Assembly (NCBI RefSeq): GCF_014493765.1 | Contig: NZ_JACTVJ010000013.1 | Location: 186,001-250,000 of the forward strand | Reading direction: 5' to 3' | Length of the DNA: 64,000 nt | Source of the DNA: Streptomyces polyasparticus | GTDB lineage: Bacteria > Actinomycetota > Actinomycetes > Streptomycetales > Streptomycetaceae | Part shown: piece by piece, positions 40,620 through 48,936 of the stretch | How positions within the stretch are numbered: position 1 is the stretch's first letter | Layout: the number at the start of each line of letters is the position of its first letter | Position numbers and translations under genes: made by a program | Notes under the pieces: model-generated | Database searches by the model: none | What the model saw: the letters and a program-made list of their open reading frames with translations, nothing else | What the model was told of the DNA's origin: nothing

Positions 40620-41944
40620 AACCGCACCGCGTCCTTCAGCTCCGCGAAGCGGCGTTCGCCGATGCCGTTGACCTCGCGGAGTTCCTCCACCGAGCGGAAG
40701 CCGCCATGCTCCGTGCGGTGGTCGATGATGTGCTGGGCCAGGACGGGGCCGACGCCCGGCAGGGTGTCCAGCTGCTCCAGGCTTGCCGAGTTGAGGCTCA
40801 CCGGGCCGCCCGGCACGGCGCCCCCGCCCGCACCCGCCCCCTGTGCTCCCGGCGGACCACCGACCACCACCTGCTCACCGTCGATCAGCACCCGGGCCCG
40901 GTTGAGCGCCGAGAGATCCGTGCCGGGCTTGGCTCCGCCCGCGGCGCGCAAGGCGTCCGTGACCCTCGAACCGAGGGGCAGCCGGTGCACCCCCGGCTCC
41001 CGCACCCGGCCACTGATGTCCACGACGACCATGCCGGCGCCGCCGCTCGGCGCGGCTCCGCCCCCGAGGTCCTCCCCGCCCCCGGCACCTTCACCCACGC
41101 CCACGTCCGAGCCGACGGGTGCGGTCGGAGCAGCCCGTACGACATCAGGAGCACTCACCTGCTGAGGGCGGCCCAGCCAGAAATGCTGCAGGGCGAGCAC
41201 CGCACCGAGCACGAGCAGCACCGCGAGCACGACCACATTGCGCCGCTCCAGACCGCAGCGCGACTGCGCCCACAGCGGCAGCCGCTCACGCAGCGCAAGC
41301 CCCCACCGCACACCGCGCGCCTCGCCAGCCTGCGCCTCGCCACTTCGCGCCTCAACGACCCGCGCCTCGCCACCCCGAACTTCGCCGGCCCGAACCTGAC
41401 CACCCACACTCAGCCCAGAACCAACACCCACCCCACCAACCGCCCTGGACTCCCCAACCGCCCTTGACTCCCCACCCTCCTCGGAGCCCACACCCCCCAC
41501 CGCGGCCACGGACGACGACGACCCCCGTACGCCTTCGTCCGCGGCCGGTCCCCGTACGCCTCCGTCCGCCGCCCCCCGTACACCTTCGTCCACGGCCGAC
41601 CCCCGGCGTCGTACCGCCGTGGTCCCGGGAGTGCGCCGCAACTCGCGGGTACGCCTCGCGAGGAGCTCCGCCGCGTCCTGGTCAACCGCCCAGCGGGGAA
41701 CAGCCGGACCGTCCCACCGCGGCAGCGCGGGCGGATCGCCCCCGGGCTCCGCCGCAGGCTGTGCGAAGAGCCGGGCCGCCCGCAGCCTCAGCTGCTCCGC
41801 GGCCACCTGCTCGCGCCGGCGCCGGCGCCGGACACGTCGATGGGCGGCCCGGCCGTCGGACGACGGGCCGCGCCCGGGACCACTGGTCGGAACAGGGCCT
41901 GAGGAGCCGTGGACGACTGACGAGTTGCGCGATGAAGAAGACAT
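40616..41944 (-). CDS. comEA: ComEA-type helix-hairpin-helix DNA-binding protein
   Basis: 442 residues. A long basic and repetitive cytoplasmic N-terminus leads to a single membrane segment (NVVVLAVLLVLGAVLALQHF). Outside are an SLBB domain (VVVDISGRVREPGVHRLPLG) and a C-terminal helix-hairpin-helix pair (SLNSASLEQLDTLPGVGPVL and EELREVNGIGERRFAELK) that binds double-stranded DNA. The cytoplasmic part holds GVRG and GEAR-type tandem repeats (DNA near 41325-41410 and 41525-41600). It is translationally coupled to comEC. In competent bacteria ComEA receives DNA and ComEC passes one strand. Confidence 0.94.
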   Translation of the reverse strand: MSSSSRNSSVVHGSSGPVPTSGPGRGPSSDGRAAHRRVRRRRRREQVAAEQLRLRAARLFAQPAAEPGGDPPALPRWDGPAVPRWAVDQDAAELLARRTRELRRTPGTTAVRRRGSAVDEGVRGAADGGVRGPAADEGVRGSSSSVAAVGGVGSEEGGESRAVGESRAVGGVGVGSGLSVGGQVRAGEVRGGEARVVEARSGEAQAGEARGVRWGLALRERLPLWAQSRCGLERRNVVVLAVLLVLGAVLALQHFWLGRPQQVSAPDVVRAAPTAPVGSDVGVGEGAGGGEDLGGGAAPSGGAGMVVVDISGRVREPGVHRLPLGSRVTDALRAAGGAKPGTDLSALNRARVLIDGEQVVVGGPPGAQGAGAGGGAVPGGPVSLNSASLEQLDTLPGVGPVLAQHIIDHRTEHGGFRSVEELREVNGIGERRFAELKDAVRL

Positions 41945-42063
41945 GCGGCGACCGTAGAGATCACCACCCCAGCAAGTGGATCTTGCTCAATTCCCGTGGA
42001 TAACTTCCCGGTTGTGGAAAACCCCGCCACCCGTGCGAGTGACCCAGCAGCCCCCACGAGCCC

Positions 42064-42909
42064 TCAACGAGCGGAAACCACCACACCCAGCAACCCGGGC
42101 CCGGTGTGCGCCCCGATCACCGCTCCGACCTCGCTGACGTGCAGCTCCCCGAGCCCGGTGAGCCGCGCCTGCAATCGCTCGGACAGTGCCGCCGCCCGCT
42201 CGGGCGCCGCGAGATGGTGCACCGCGATGTCCACCCGCCCCGACCCGGCCCGCTCGGCGGCGATCTCCTCGAGGCGCGCGATGGCCTTCGAGGCGGTCCG
42301 CACCTTCTCCAGCAACTCGATCCGCCCGCCGTCGAGTTGCAGCAGCGGCTTCACGGCGAGCGCCGACCCGAGCAGCGCCTGCGCGGCACCGATCCGGCCG
42401 CCACGGCGCAGGTAGTCGAGGGTGTCCACGTAGAAGTACGCCGACGTGGACGCGGCCCGCTTCTCCGCGGCCGCCACCGCGTCGTCCACCGTGCCGCCCG
42501 CCTCGGCCGTCTCGGCGGCCGACAGGGCGCAGAATCCGAGGGCCATCGCGACCATTCCGGTGTCCACGACCCGTACCGGGACGGGCGCGTCCTTCGCGGC
42601 GACGACGGCCGCGTCGTACGTACCGGAGAACTCCGAGGACAGATGGAGCGAGACGATGCCCGTGGCACCGGACTCGGCGACCTTGCGATAGGTCCGCGCG
42701 AACGTTTCGGGACTGGGGCGCGAGGTCGTCACCGGGCGGCGCTTCTGCAGCGCCTGGGCCAGGGAGCGCGCGGAGATCTCCGTGCCCTCTTCGAGCGCCT
42801 GATCACCGAGGACCACGGTCAGCGGAACAGCGGTGATGCCGTGCCGTTCCATCGCCGGCTGCGGCAGATAGGCCGTTGAATCCGTGACGATCGCGACATG
42901 GCGGGACAT
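42064..42909 (-). CDS. DegV family fatty-acid-binding protein
   Basis: 281-residue DegV/FakB fold. The hallmark N-terminal motif VAIVTDSTAYLP, then [36 protein letters not shown] and the YLRRGGRIGAAQALLGSALAVKP segment are all present. FakB proteins present fatty acids to the kinase FakA; actinobacterial DegV proteins may act with a separate Dak-type partner. It sits alone between comEA and a coiled-coil membrane protein. Confidence 0.95.
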   Translation of the reverse strand: MSRHVAIVTDSTAYLPQPAMERHGITAVPLTVVLGDQALEEGTEISARSLAQALQKRRPVTTSRPSPETFARTYRKVAESGATGIVSLHLSSEFSGTYDAAVVAAKDAPVPVRVVDTGMVAMALGFCALSAAETAEAGGTVDDAVAAAEKRAASTSAYFYVDTLDYLRRGGRIGAAQALLGSALAVKPLLQLDGGRIELLEKVRTASKAIARLEEIAAERAGSGRVDIAVHHLAAPERAAALSERLQARLTGLGELHVSEVGAVIGAHTGPGLLGVVVSAR

Positions 42910-43053
42910 GAGCTGGAGATTACCTGCCGGGGCCGGAGGGCGGCAGCCCGGCCCTCACCGTACCGGGCCTCGTCCCGCCATCGGCACCGGGCCCACCGGC
43001 GTCCTGCCTCACTCCGCCGTGCGGCAGACGCCTCACCCTGCCGTCCAGGCAGA

Positions 43054-43137
43054 CCCTCAGACGTCCGGATTCACCCCACCGTCCAACCAACCAGGCCCTC
43101 AGACGTCCGGACTCACCCCACCGTCGAACCAAACCCT
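43054..43137. repeat. 42-bp direct repeat before degV
   Basis: Two copies starting CCCTCAGACGTCCGG at 43054 and 43096, with a third partial start at 43133 next to the stop of the following minus-strand gene. It fills part of a 227-base gap that otherwise shows no gene. Confidence 0.85.
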
Positions 43138-44099
43138 CAACCCCGCCCCTCCGGCCGGGCCTCCCGCCGGGGATCCTTCTGCCACGGATACGTGACCTGC
43201 GGCGCGGGCGGCTCGATCGCCTGCGGGCCCGCCTCTCCCCGGCCCTCCCCACCCTGACCGGCCCCGCCCCGACCCGCCAGATCCTGGTCGGGCCAGGTCT
43301 GCTCGGCCGGTGCGGCAGGCCCGTCGATCAGCGTCGGCTCGGGCCACGAGGGCGGCGCAGGGGCAGGAGTGGGCGTGGGAGCCGGCGTGGGAGCCGGCGC
43401 CGAAGCAGGCGACGGCACGGCAGCCCCGGCCTGCTCCCCCGTACGCGAGGAAGCCCCGGCCTGCCCACCCGTACGCGAGGAAGCCCCCGCCCCCGTACCG
43501 GAAGAAGCCCCCGCGCCGAAGGACCCCCCCGCCCCATACGAACCCCCCGGCTCCTCCCGAGTCCAATGCCGCAGCGCCCCCGCCTCCACATCGATCTGGG
43601 TCCTCAGCGCCTCGAACCCGTCGTCGGCGAACCGCCGCGCCCGGTCCTGCGCCGCGAACCGCAGGGAGTCCGCTGCCTCGGTGATCCGGTCCGTACGCTC
43701 CTTCAGCTCGGGGAGCTGCGCGCCGAGGCGGGCCTTGTCCGGCTCGCGCTCGAGGCGCTTGAGGTCGGCGTCCAGCTCCCAGCCGTGCACGCTGAGGCGC
43801 TCGAAGAGCCCCACCGACTCCTGCAGAGAGGCGTCTTCGGCGACCGCCGCGTGCAGCGCGTCCTGCGTGGCGCGCATCGAGGTGCGCAGTTTCAGGCGCA
43901 GTTGGGCGAGCTCGCCCGCCGGGCCGATCTGCGCGAAGGTCCGCGCCTTGAGCGTGGAGTCCTCCACATGGCGGCGCGCCTGCGTGATCGTGCGGTCGAC
44001 GCCGCGCTTGGCGGCCTTCACGACCTTCACCGTGACGAACACCCCCAGTGCCACGAACAGCACGAAGAGCACCGCCAGTACGGCGAGTACTTCACCCAT
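43137..44099 (-). CDS. Membrane-anchored coiled-coil protein of unknown function
   Basis: 320 residues: an N-terminal membrane segment (VLAVLAVLFVLFVALGVFVT) followed by a charged helical region to about residue 175 (LAQLRLKLRTSMRATQDALH, LKRLEREPDKARLGAQLPEL) that should form a coiled coil. The rest is a long Gly/Ala/Ser/Pro-rich tail with GASSRTG and PAPTPAPTP repeats. The pattern suggests a cytoplasmic scaffold tethered to the membrane, like DivIVA-associated or cell-envelope accessory proteins, but I cannot name it. It is monocistronic and upstream of the leuS terminator. Confidence 0.78.
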   Translation of the reverse strand: MGEVLAVLAVLFVLFVALGVFVTVKVVKAAKRGVDRTITQARRHVEDSTLKARTFAQIGPAGELAQLRLKLRTSMRATQDALHAAVAEDASLQESVGLFERLSVHGWELDADLKRLEREPDKARLGAQLPELKERTDRITEAADSLRFAAQDRARRFADDGFEALRTQIDVEAGALRHWTREEPGGSYGAGGSFGAGASSGTGAGASSRTGGQAGASSRTGEQAGAAVPSPASAPAPTPAPTPTPAPAPPSWPEPTLIDGPAAPAEQTWPDQDLAGRGGAGQGGEGRGEAGPQAIEPPAPQVTYPWQKDPRREARPEGRG

Positions 44100-44150
44100 G
44101 AGGGGCTCCTAAGCATGAGGACGGGGGCTTCCTCCACCGTAAACGCCCAA

Positions 44151-44188
44151 GGGCAGGCCGAGGGTTCCTGAGAACCCCCAACCTGCCC
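44151..44188 (-). terminator. Terminator of leuS
   Basis: Nested stems: outer GGGCAGG (44151-44157) with CCTGCCC (44182-44188), inner GGGTTC (44162-44167) with GAACCC (44172-44177). It lies about 40 bases past the leuS stop. Confidence 0.75.
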
Positions 44189-44229
44189 GTAGGGGACATC
44201 CCTAAAGCGGCCGGCAAAAAGGCAACAAC

Positions 44230-47106
44230 CTACGCCGGAACGATGTTCACCAGCTTCGGCGCCCGCACGATCACCTTCCGGATGCCGGCCCCGTCCAGCG
44301 CCGCGACGACCTTCTCGTCGGCCAGCGCCAGCGTCTCCAGCTCGCTGTCGGAGATCGTCGGCGGCACCTCCAGGCGCGCCTTGACCTTGCCCTTGATCTG
44401 CACGACGCAGGTCACGGCCTCGTCCACCACATACGCGGGGTCGGCGACCGGGAACTCCTGGTACACAACTGAGTCGGTGTGACCCAGCTTGCGCCACAGC
44501 TCCTCACCGACGTGCGGGGCCAGCGGCGCGATCATCCGCACCAGCTGGTCGGCGACCGAACGCGACACCGGGCCGCCCACCTTGGTCAGGTGGTTGTTCA
44601 GCTCGGTGATCTTGGCGATCGCGGTGTTGAAGCGCAGGCCCTCCAGGTCCTGGCGGACCCCGTCGATGGCCTTGTGCAGCACGCGCAGCGTGGCCTCGTC
44701 CGGCTCGGTGTCCGCGACCGTGACCTCGCCCGTCTGCTCATCGACGACATTGCGCCACAGTCGCTGCAGCAGCCGGAACTGGCCGACGACGGCACGCGTG
44801 TCCCAGGGCCGCGAGACGTCCAGCGGGCCCATCGCCATCTCGTACAGACGCAGGGTGTCCGCGCCGTACTCGGCGCACATGGCTTCCGGAGTCACCGCGT
44901 TCTTCAGGGACTTGCCCATCTTGCCCAGCTCGCGCTTGACCGGCTCGCCCTCGAAGAAGAAGCCGCCGTCGCGCTCCTCGACCTGGTCGGCCTGCACCGG
45001 GAAGCCGCGGCTGTCGCGGTACACGTACGCCTGGATCATGCCCTGGTTGAACAGCTTGTGGAACGGCTCCGCGGCCGACACATGACCCAGGTCGAACAGC
45101 ACCTTGGACCAGAACCGCGCGTACAGCAGGTGCAGTACGGCGTGCTCGGCACCGCCCACGTACAGGTCGACACCACCGTGCGGCTTGGCGTCGCGCGGGC
45201 CCATCCAGTAGCGCTCGACGTCGGGGTCGACCAGCTGCTCGGAGTTGTGCGGGTCCAGGTAGCGCATCTCGTACCAGCACGAACCCGCCCAGTTGGGCAT
45301 GGTGTTGGTCTCGCGGCGGTACGTCCGCACACCCGAGCCGTCGCCCAGGTCCAGCTGGACGTTGACCCAGTCCTCGTTGCGCGACAGCGGCGTCTCCGGG
45401 GAGGTGTCCGCGTCGTCCGGGTCGAAGGTGCGCGGCGAGTAGTCCTCGACCTCCGGCAGCTCCAGGGGCAGCATCGACTCGGGCAGCGCGTGCGCGACGC
45501 CGTCCTCGTCGTAGACGATCGGGAAGGGCTCGCCCCAGTAGCGCTGCCGGCTGAACAGCCAGTCGCGCAGCCGGAAGTTGACCGTGCCCTCGCCGATGCC
45601 GCGCTCGGCCAGCCAGTCGGTGATCTTCGCCTTGGCCTCGACGACGCCCAGGCCGTCCAGGGAGATCGCGTCGTTGGCGGAGTTCACCAGCTTCGCCTCG
45701 TACGAGGAGAAGGCGTCGTCCCACGTCGAGGGGTCCTGACCCCGGTCGTCCGAGGGCTCCACGACGCAGCGCATCGGCAGCTCGAAGGCGCGCGCGAACG
45801 CGAAGTCACGGGTGTCGTGCGCCGGGACGGCCATGATCGCGCCGGTGCCGTATCCCATCAGGACGTAGTCGGCGATGAAGACCGGGACCTGCTCGCCGCT
45901 GACCGGGTTGACCGCGAACGCGCCGGTGAAGACGCCGGTCTTCTCCTTGGCGTCGGCCTGCCGCTCGACATCGGACTTCGAGGCCGCGAACGCGCGGTAC
46001 TTGGCGACGGCCTCGGCCGGCGTCGCATGCCCGCCGGTCCACACGTCGTGGGTGCCCTCGGGCCACTCGGCGGGGACGATCGAGTCGACCAGCTCGTGCT
46101 CGGGGGCCAGCACCATGTAGGTCGCGCCGAACAGCGTGTCCTGGCGGGTGGTGAAGACCGTGATCGCACCGGCGTCGCCGACCGGGAAGTCGACACGCGC
46201 GCCCTCGGAGCGGCCGATCCAGTTGCGCTGCTGCAGCTTGATCGCCTCGGGCCAGTCCAGCGCCTCCAGGTCGTCCAGCAGACGGTCCGCGTACGCGGTG
46301 ATGCGCATGTTCCACTGGCGCAGCTTGGACTTGAAGACCGGGAAGTTGCCGCGCTCGGAGCGTCCGTCGGCGGTGACCTCCTCATTCGCCAGTACGGTGC
46401 CCAGGCCGGGGCACCAGTTGACCGGCGCGTCCGAGGCGTACGCCAGGCGGAACCCGCTCAGGACGTCGGCGCGTTCGGCGGCGCTCAGCTCGGTCCAGGC
46501 GCGGTCGGTGCCGGGCACGGCGCGCGTGCCGCTCTCGAACTGCGCGACCAGCTCGTCGATCGGGCGGGCCTTCTTCGCCTCCTCGTCGTACCAGGAGTTG
46601 AAGATCTGCAGGAAGATCCACTGGGTCCACTTGTAGTAGTCCGGGTCGATCGTGGCGATCGAGCGGCGCTTGTCGTGGCCCAGGCCCAGGCGGCGCAGCT
46701 GGGACTTCATGTTCTCCATGGCCGCCTCGGTGGACACCCGCGGGTGCGTACCGGTGGCGACGGCGTGCTGCTCGGCGGGCAGGCCGAAGGCGTCGAAGCC
46801 CAGCGTGTGCAGCACGTTGTACCCGGTCATGCGGTGGAACCGGGCGAAGACGTCGGTGGCGATGTAGCCCAGCGGATGACCGACGTGCAGACCCGCACCC
46901 GAGGGGTACGGGAACATGTCCATGATGAACTTCTCGGGGCGCCCGGCGATCTCGGCGTCACCGGCCAGTTCGCCCTTGGGGTTGGGTGCCTCGTACGTGC
47001 CGTTCTCGTCCCAGAAGTCCTGCCAGCGCGCCTCGATGTCCGCGGCCATCGCCGCGGTGTAGCGGTGCGGGGCTGCGACTTCGGCAGCCGAATTCGTCTC
47101 GCTCAT
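44230..47106 (-). CDS. leuS: Leucyl-tRNA synthetase
   Basis: Class I aminoacyl-tRNA synthetase (958 residues) that charges tRNA-Leu. The HIGH motif is HVGH at residues 74-77 ([14 protein letters not shown]), and KMSKS appears as KMGKS ([16 protein letters not shown]). The CP1 editing domain is recognised by the [18 protein letters not shown] segment. The ATG at 47106 gives [20 protein letters not shown]. Expression should be controlled by the leucine-rich leader peptide and terminator just upstream. Confidence 0.97.
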   Translation of the reverse strand: MSETNSAAEVAAPHRYTAAMAADIEARWQDFWDENGTYEAPNPKGELAGDAEIAGRPEKFIMDMFPYPSGAGLHVGHPLGYIATDVFARFHRMTGYNVLHTLGFDAFGLPAEQHAVATGTHPRVSTEAAMENMKSQLRRLGLGHDKRRSIATIDPDYYKWTQWIFLQIFNSWYDEEAKKARPIDELVAQFESGTRAVPGTDRAWTELSAAERADVLSGFRLAYASDAPVNWCPGLGTVLANEEVTADGRSERGNFPVFKSKLRQWNMRITAYADRLLDDLEALDWPEAIKLQQRNWIGRSEGARVDFPVGDAGAITVFTTRQDTLFGATYMVLAPEHELVDSIVPAEWPEGTHDVWTGGHATPAEAVAKYRAFAASKSDVERQADAKEKTGVFTGAFAVNPVSGEQVPVFIADYVLMGYGTGAIMAVPAHDTRDFAFARAFELPMRCVVEPSDDRGQDPSTWDDAFSSYEAKLVNSANDAISLDGLGVVEAKAKITDWLAERGIGEGTVNFRLRDWLFSRQRYWGEPFPIVYDEDGVAHALPESMLPLELPEVEDYSPRTFDPDDADTSPETPLSRNEDWVNVQLDLGDGSGVRTYRRETNTMPNWAGSCWYEMRYLDPHNSEQLVDPDVERYWMGPRDAKPHGGVDLYVGGAEHAVLHLLYARFWSKVLFDLGHVSAAEPFHKLFNQGMIQAYVYRDSRGFPVQADQVEERDGGFFFEGEPVKRELGKMGKSLKNAVTPEAMCAEYGADTLRLYEMAMGPLDVSRPWDTRAVVGQFRLLQRLWRNVVDEQTGEVTVADTEPDEATLRVLHKAIDGVRQDLEGLRFNTAIAKITELNNHLTKVGGPVSRSVADQLVRMIAPLAPHVGEELWRKLGHTDSVVYQEFPVADPAYVVDEAVTCVVQIKGKVKARLEVPPTISDSELETLALADEKVVAALDGAGIRKVIVRAPKLVNIVPA

Positions 47107-47169
47107 GATCCTTAGGGCTCCATCGATCGTCTCTGCCGCGGTTTCGGACTGCGACGTACAGCCGAAATG

Positions 47170-47206
47170 AAAAAACCCCTCGCACAGGAGGGGACGCCGC
47201 GCTGAT
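47170..47206 (-). terminator. leuS attenuator terminator
   Basis: Minus strand: stem CCCCTC / GAGGGG (47188-47193 with 47176-47181), 6-base loop, followed by six T (47170-47175). This is a textbook intrinsic terminator inside the leuS 5' leader, 60-70 bases before the start codon. Upstream arm 47196-47206 belongs to a competing structure. Confidence 0.88.
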
Positions 47207-47249
47207 GCCGGTCCACGAATCGTCAGTGGCCGGTACTGATCAGCGCGGC
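47196..47249 (-). promoter_or_regulatory. Long hairpin overlapping the leader-peptide stop
   Basis: Eleven-base perfect arms GCCGCGCTGAT (from 47249 back to 47239) and ATCAGCGCGGC (47206-47196) enclose an inner stem CCGGCCAC / GTGG-A-CCGG. The first arm contains the leader-peptide stop codon, so a ribosome stalled at Leu codons or one released at the stop would expose or cover this arm differently. That is the switch needed for attenuation. Confidence 0.8.
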
Positions 47250-47278
47250 TCGCTAAGCAGAAGGCGTACGGCACGCAT
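47240..47278 (-). CDS. leuS leader peptide [12 protein letters not shown]
   Basis: Twelve codons with three consecutive leucines (CTT CTG CTT), two of them rare in this high-G+C genome. It precedes a stem-loop and an intrinsic terminator, so it fits a classical attenuation peptide that senses charged tRNA-Leu. There is no Shine-Dalgarno sequence. A -10-like TACCCT (47285-47290) lies 6 bases before the ATG, so the transcript probably starts at the ATG (leaderless). Confidence 0.85.
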   Translation of the reverse strand: MRAVRLLLSEPR

Positions 47279-47496
47279 GGCGTCAGGGTACCGCAGGGCC
47301 CGAGCCGCCCGCACCGGGCTTATGGGCGACCCCTGTGCTCGGTAAGCACGACCCGTTACGCCCGGTAAGCACCCTCGGCGGCCGAGATGCTCGTCACTTG
47401 ATAACGAGGCAATAACTCAAACCCCACCGCGCCCGGTGGGCCGCGACCTAGCATGCGGCAGCGGGACTCACTTTCGAACCGTTCGGAGTCATCCCC
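47279..47496. promoter_or_regulatory. Divergent promoter region, leuS leader / membrane cytochrome
   Basis: Holds the leuS leader promoter (TACCCT -10 at 47285-47290 on the minus strand) and, toward 47400-47496, an unusually A/T-richer stretch (TTGATAACGAGGCAATAACTC) likely to contain the promoter of the cytochrome gene. No gene is visible. Confidence 0.55.
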
Positions 47497-48936
47497 ATGA
47501 ACCCTCTCACCCCCCATAGCCGCAAGATCCACTCGTTACCCGGTTCACCGGGGCCGGGCCGTGCGGCACGCGGCGCGGCGGTCGGTGCGGTGCTGCTCCT
47601 GATACCCGTCGTCGTGACCGTCGGCGGCGACAGCTTCCGCGCCGCGCTCGACTTCACGACCGGGGTGCTCTGCCTCGTCTCGTTGACCTGCAGCATCATC
47701 TGGGGCCTGGTCGCATCCGACCGGCTCTTCCTCTCGCCGAAGCAGCGGCTCCTCGCCCAGGGCGTGCACCGGGCGACCGCGATCGCCGCGCTCGGCTTCC
47801 TGCTTCTGCACGGCACCGTCAAGCTGGTCCTCGGCCATGTGTCCGCGATCGGTGCCCTCATCCCGTTCGGCCTCGGAGTGAGCGGCACGAACGGACTGAT
47901 CGGCTTCGGCGCACTCGCCGGACTGCTCATGATCACCACAGGCGTCACCGGCGCCCTCCGCAGCTCCTTCGCCTCGCCTGCCCGGATCGCGGGCCGCTGG
48001 CGCGCGCTGCACATGCTGGCCTATCCCGCCTGGTGCTCGGCCCTGGTGCACGGTCTGTACGCGGGGCGTGAGGCGGCTTCCTGGGTCGTGGCGATGTACT
48101 GCCTGTGCCTGGCCGGCGTCACCGGCGCCCTCGCACTGCGCGCGGCGCCCCTGTCCGTCAAGCGCAAGGTGGCGCGGGGGGTCTTCGCCCTCCTGGACGC
48201 GCAACCCCGCGTCGCACCCGGCTCCACCCCGCGCCGCGGGGGACCGCTGCCCGGTATGGACGCGGCCGAGCCCGACTCGGCGGCCGCGCTGCTCCAACTC
48301 CCGCCCCTGCAAGGCGAGTTCACCCCTTCGCGGGAATTCCCCTCCTCGCTGGGAATCGACTCCCCGCAAGCCTTTTCGTCCTCGTACGGGCAGGAGGAGC
48401 GTCCCCGCCCCGGTGACGGCATGGCGGCCGCGTACCGCGCGGTCTCCTCGGCGCCCGGCGCCCGCCCGGTGCCGCTCCAGGAGGAGCACGGCGGCCGCTG
48501 GCCCGCGCCGTCCCCGCCGCCGCCCGGCGAGGCGGCACGCCCCGCCTCCCCCGCTCCGGCCGCCTCCGCCTCCCCCGCCCCGAGCGGCGAACCCCCGTAC
48601 TACGCGACCAGCGATCCCTACGACACCGGCTCGACCCCCACGTACGGCTCGGGCCCCATCTCTCCGTACGACACAGGCCAGACACCGCTGTACCAAGCGG
48701 AGGCATACCGGCCCGAGGCATACCGCTCCGAGCCTCACAGGCCCGAGGCGTACCGACCCGAGGGATACCGGCCGGAGACGTACGCGGCCCCGGAGGCACC
48801 CGCGGAAGTACGGGCCGAGGCACCGACCGAACCCATCCTCTTCGAGGCACCGGCCGAACCCGCCCCCAACCCCTTCGAGGCACCGGCCGCAGGTGAGCCC
48901 TGGTCCGCGCCCGGTACCGCGGGAGGCCGTCGTTGA
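47497..48936 (+). CDS. Ferric-reductase-like membrane cytochrome with long Pro-rich tail
   Basis: 479 residues. About six membrane segments span residues 25-220. Two bis-histidine pairs, H91/H105 (HRATAIAALGFLLLH) and H172/H185 (HMLAYPAWCSALVH), match the spacing (14 and 13) of the two-heme NOX/ferric-reductase transmembrane core. There is no FAD/NADPH domain. The last about 240 residues are a cytoplasmic Pro/Tyr/Glu-rich tail with YRPEAYR repeats. The next gene, a NuoF-like flavo-iron-sulfur protein, starts inside its stop codon (TTGA), so the two should form one electron-transfer unit. Heme ligation is inferred from spacing. Confidence 0.82.
   Translation: MNPLTPHSRKIHSLPGSPGPGRAARGAAVGAVLLLIPVVVTVGGDSFRAALDFTTGVLCLVSLTCSIIWGLVASDRLFLSPKQRLLAQGVHRATAIAALGFLLLHGTVKLVLGHVSAIGALIPFGLGVSGTNGLIGFGALAGLLMITTGVTGALRSSFASPARIAGRWRALHMLAYPAWCSALVHGLYAGREAASWVVAMYCLCLAGVTGALALRAAPLSVKRKVARGVFALLDAQPRVAPGSTPRRGGPLPGMDAAEPDSAAALLQLPPLQGEFTPSREFPSSLGIDSPQAFSSSYGQEERPRPGDGMAAAYRAVSSAPGARPVPLQEEHGGRWPAPSPPPPGEAARPASPAPAASASPAPSGEPPYYATSDPYDTGSTPTYGSGPISPYDTGQTPLYQAEAYRPEAYRSEPHRPEAYRPEGYRPETYAAPEAPAEVRAEAPTEPILFEAPAEPAPNPFEAPAAGEPWSAPGTAGGRR

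Noticed and set aside
44479-47115. Large antisense open frame opposite leuS
   Set aside because: High-G+C shadow. The minus strand encodes all leucyl-tRNA synthetase motifs in order.
47107-47278. T-box riboswitch upstream of leuS
   Set aside because: No conserved T-box sequence (AGGGTGGNACCGCG-type) is seen; the leucine codon run with intrinsic terminator explains the region as peptide-dependent attenuation.
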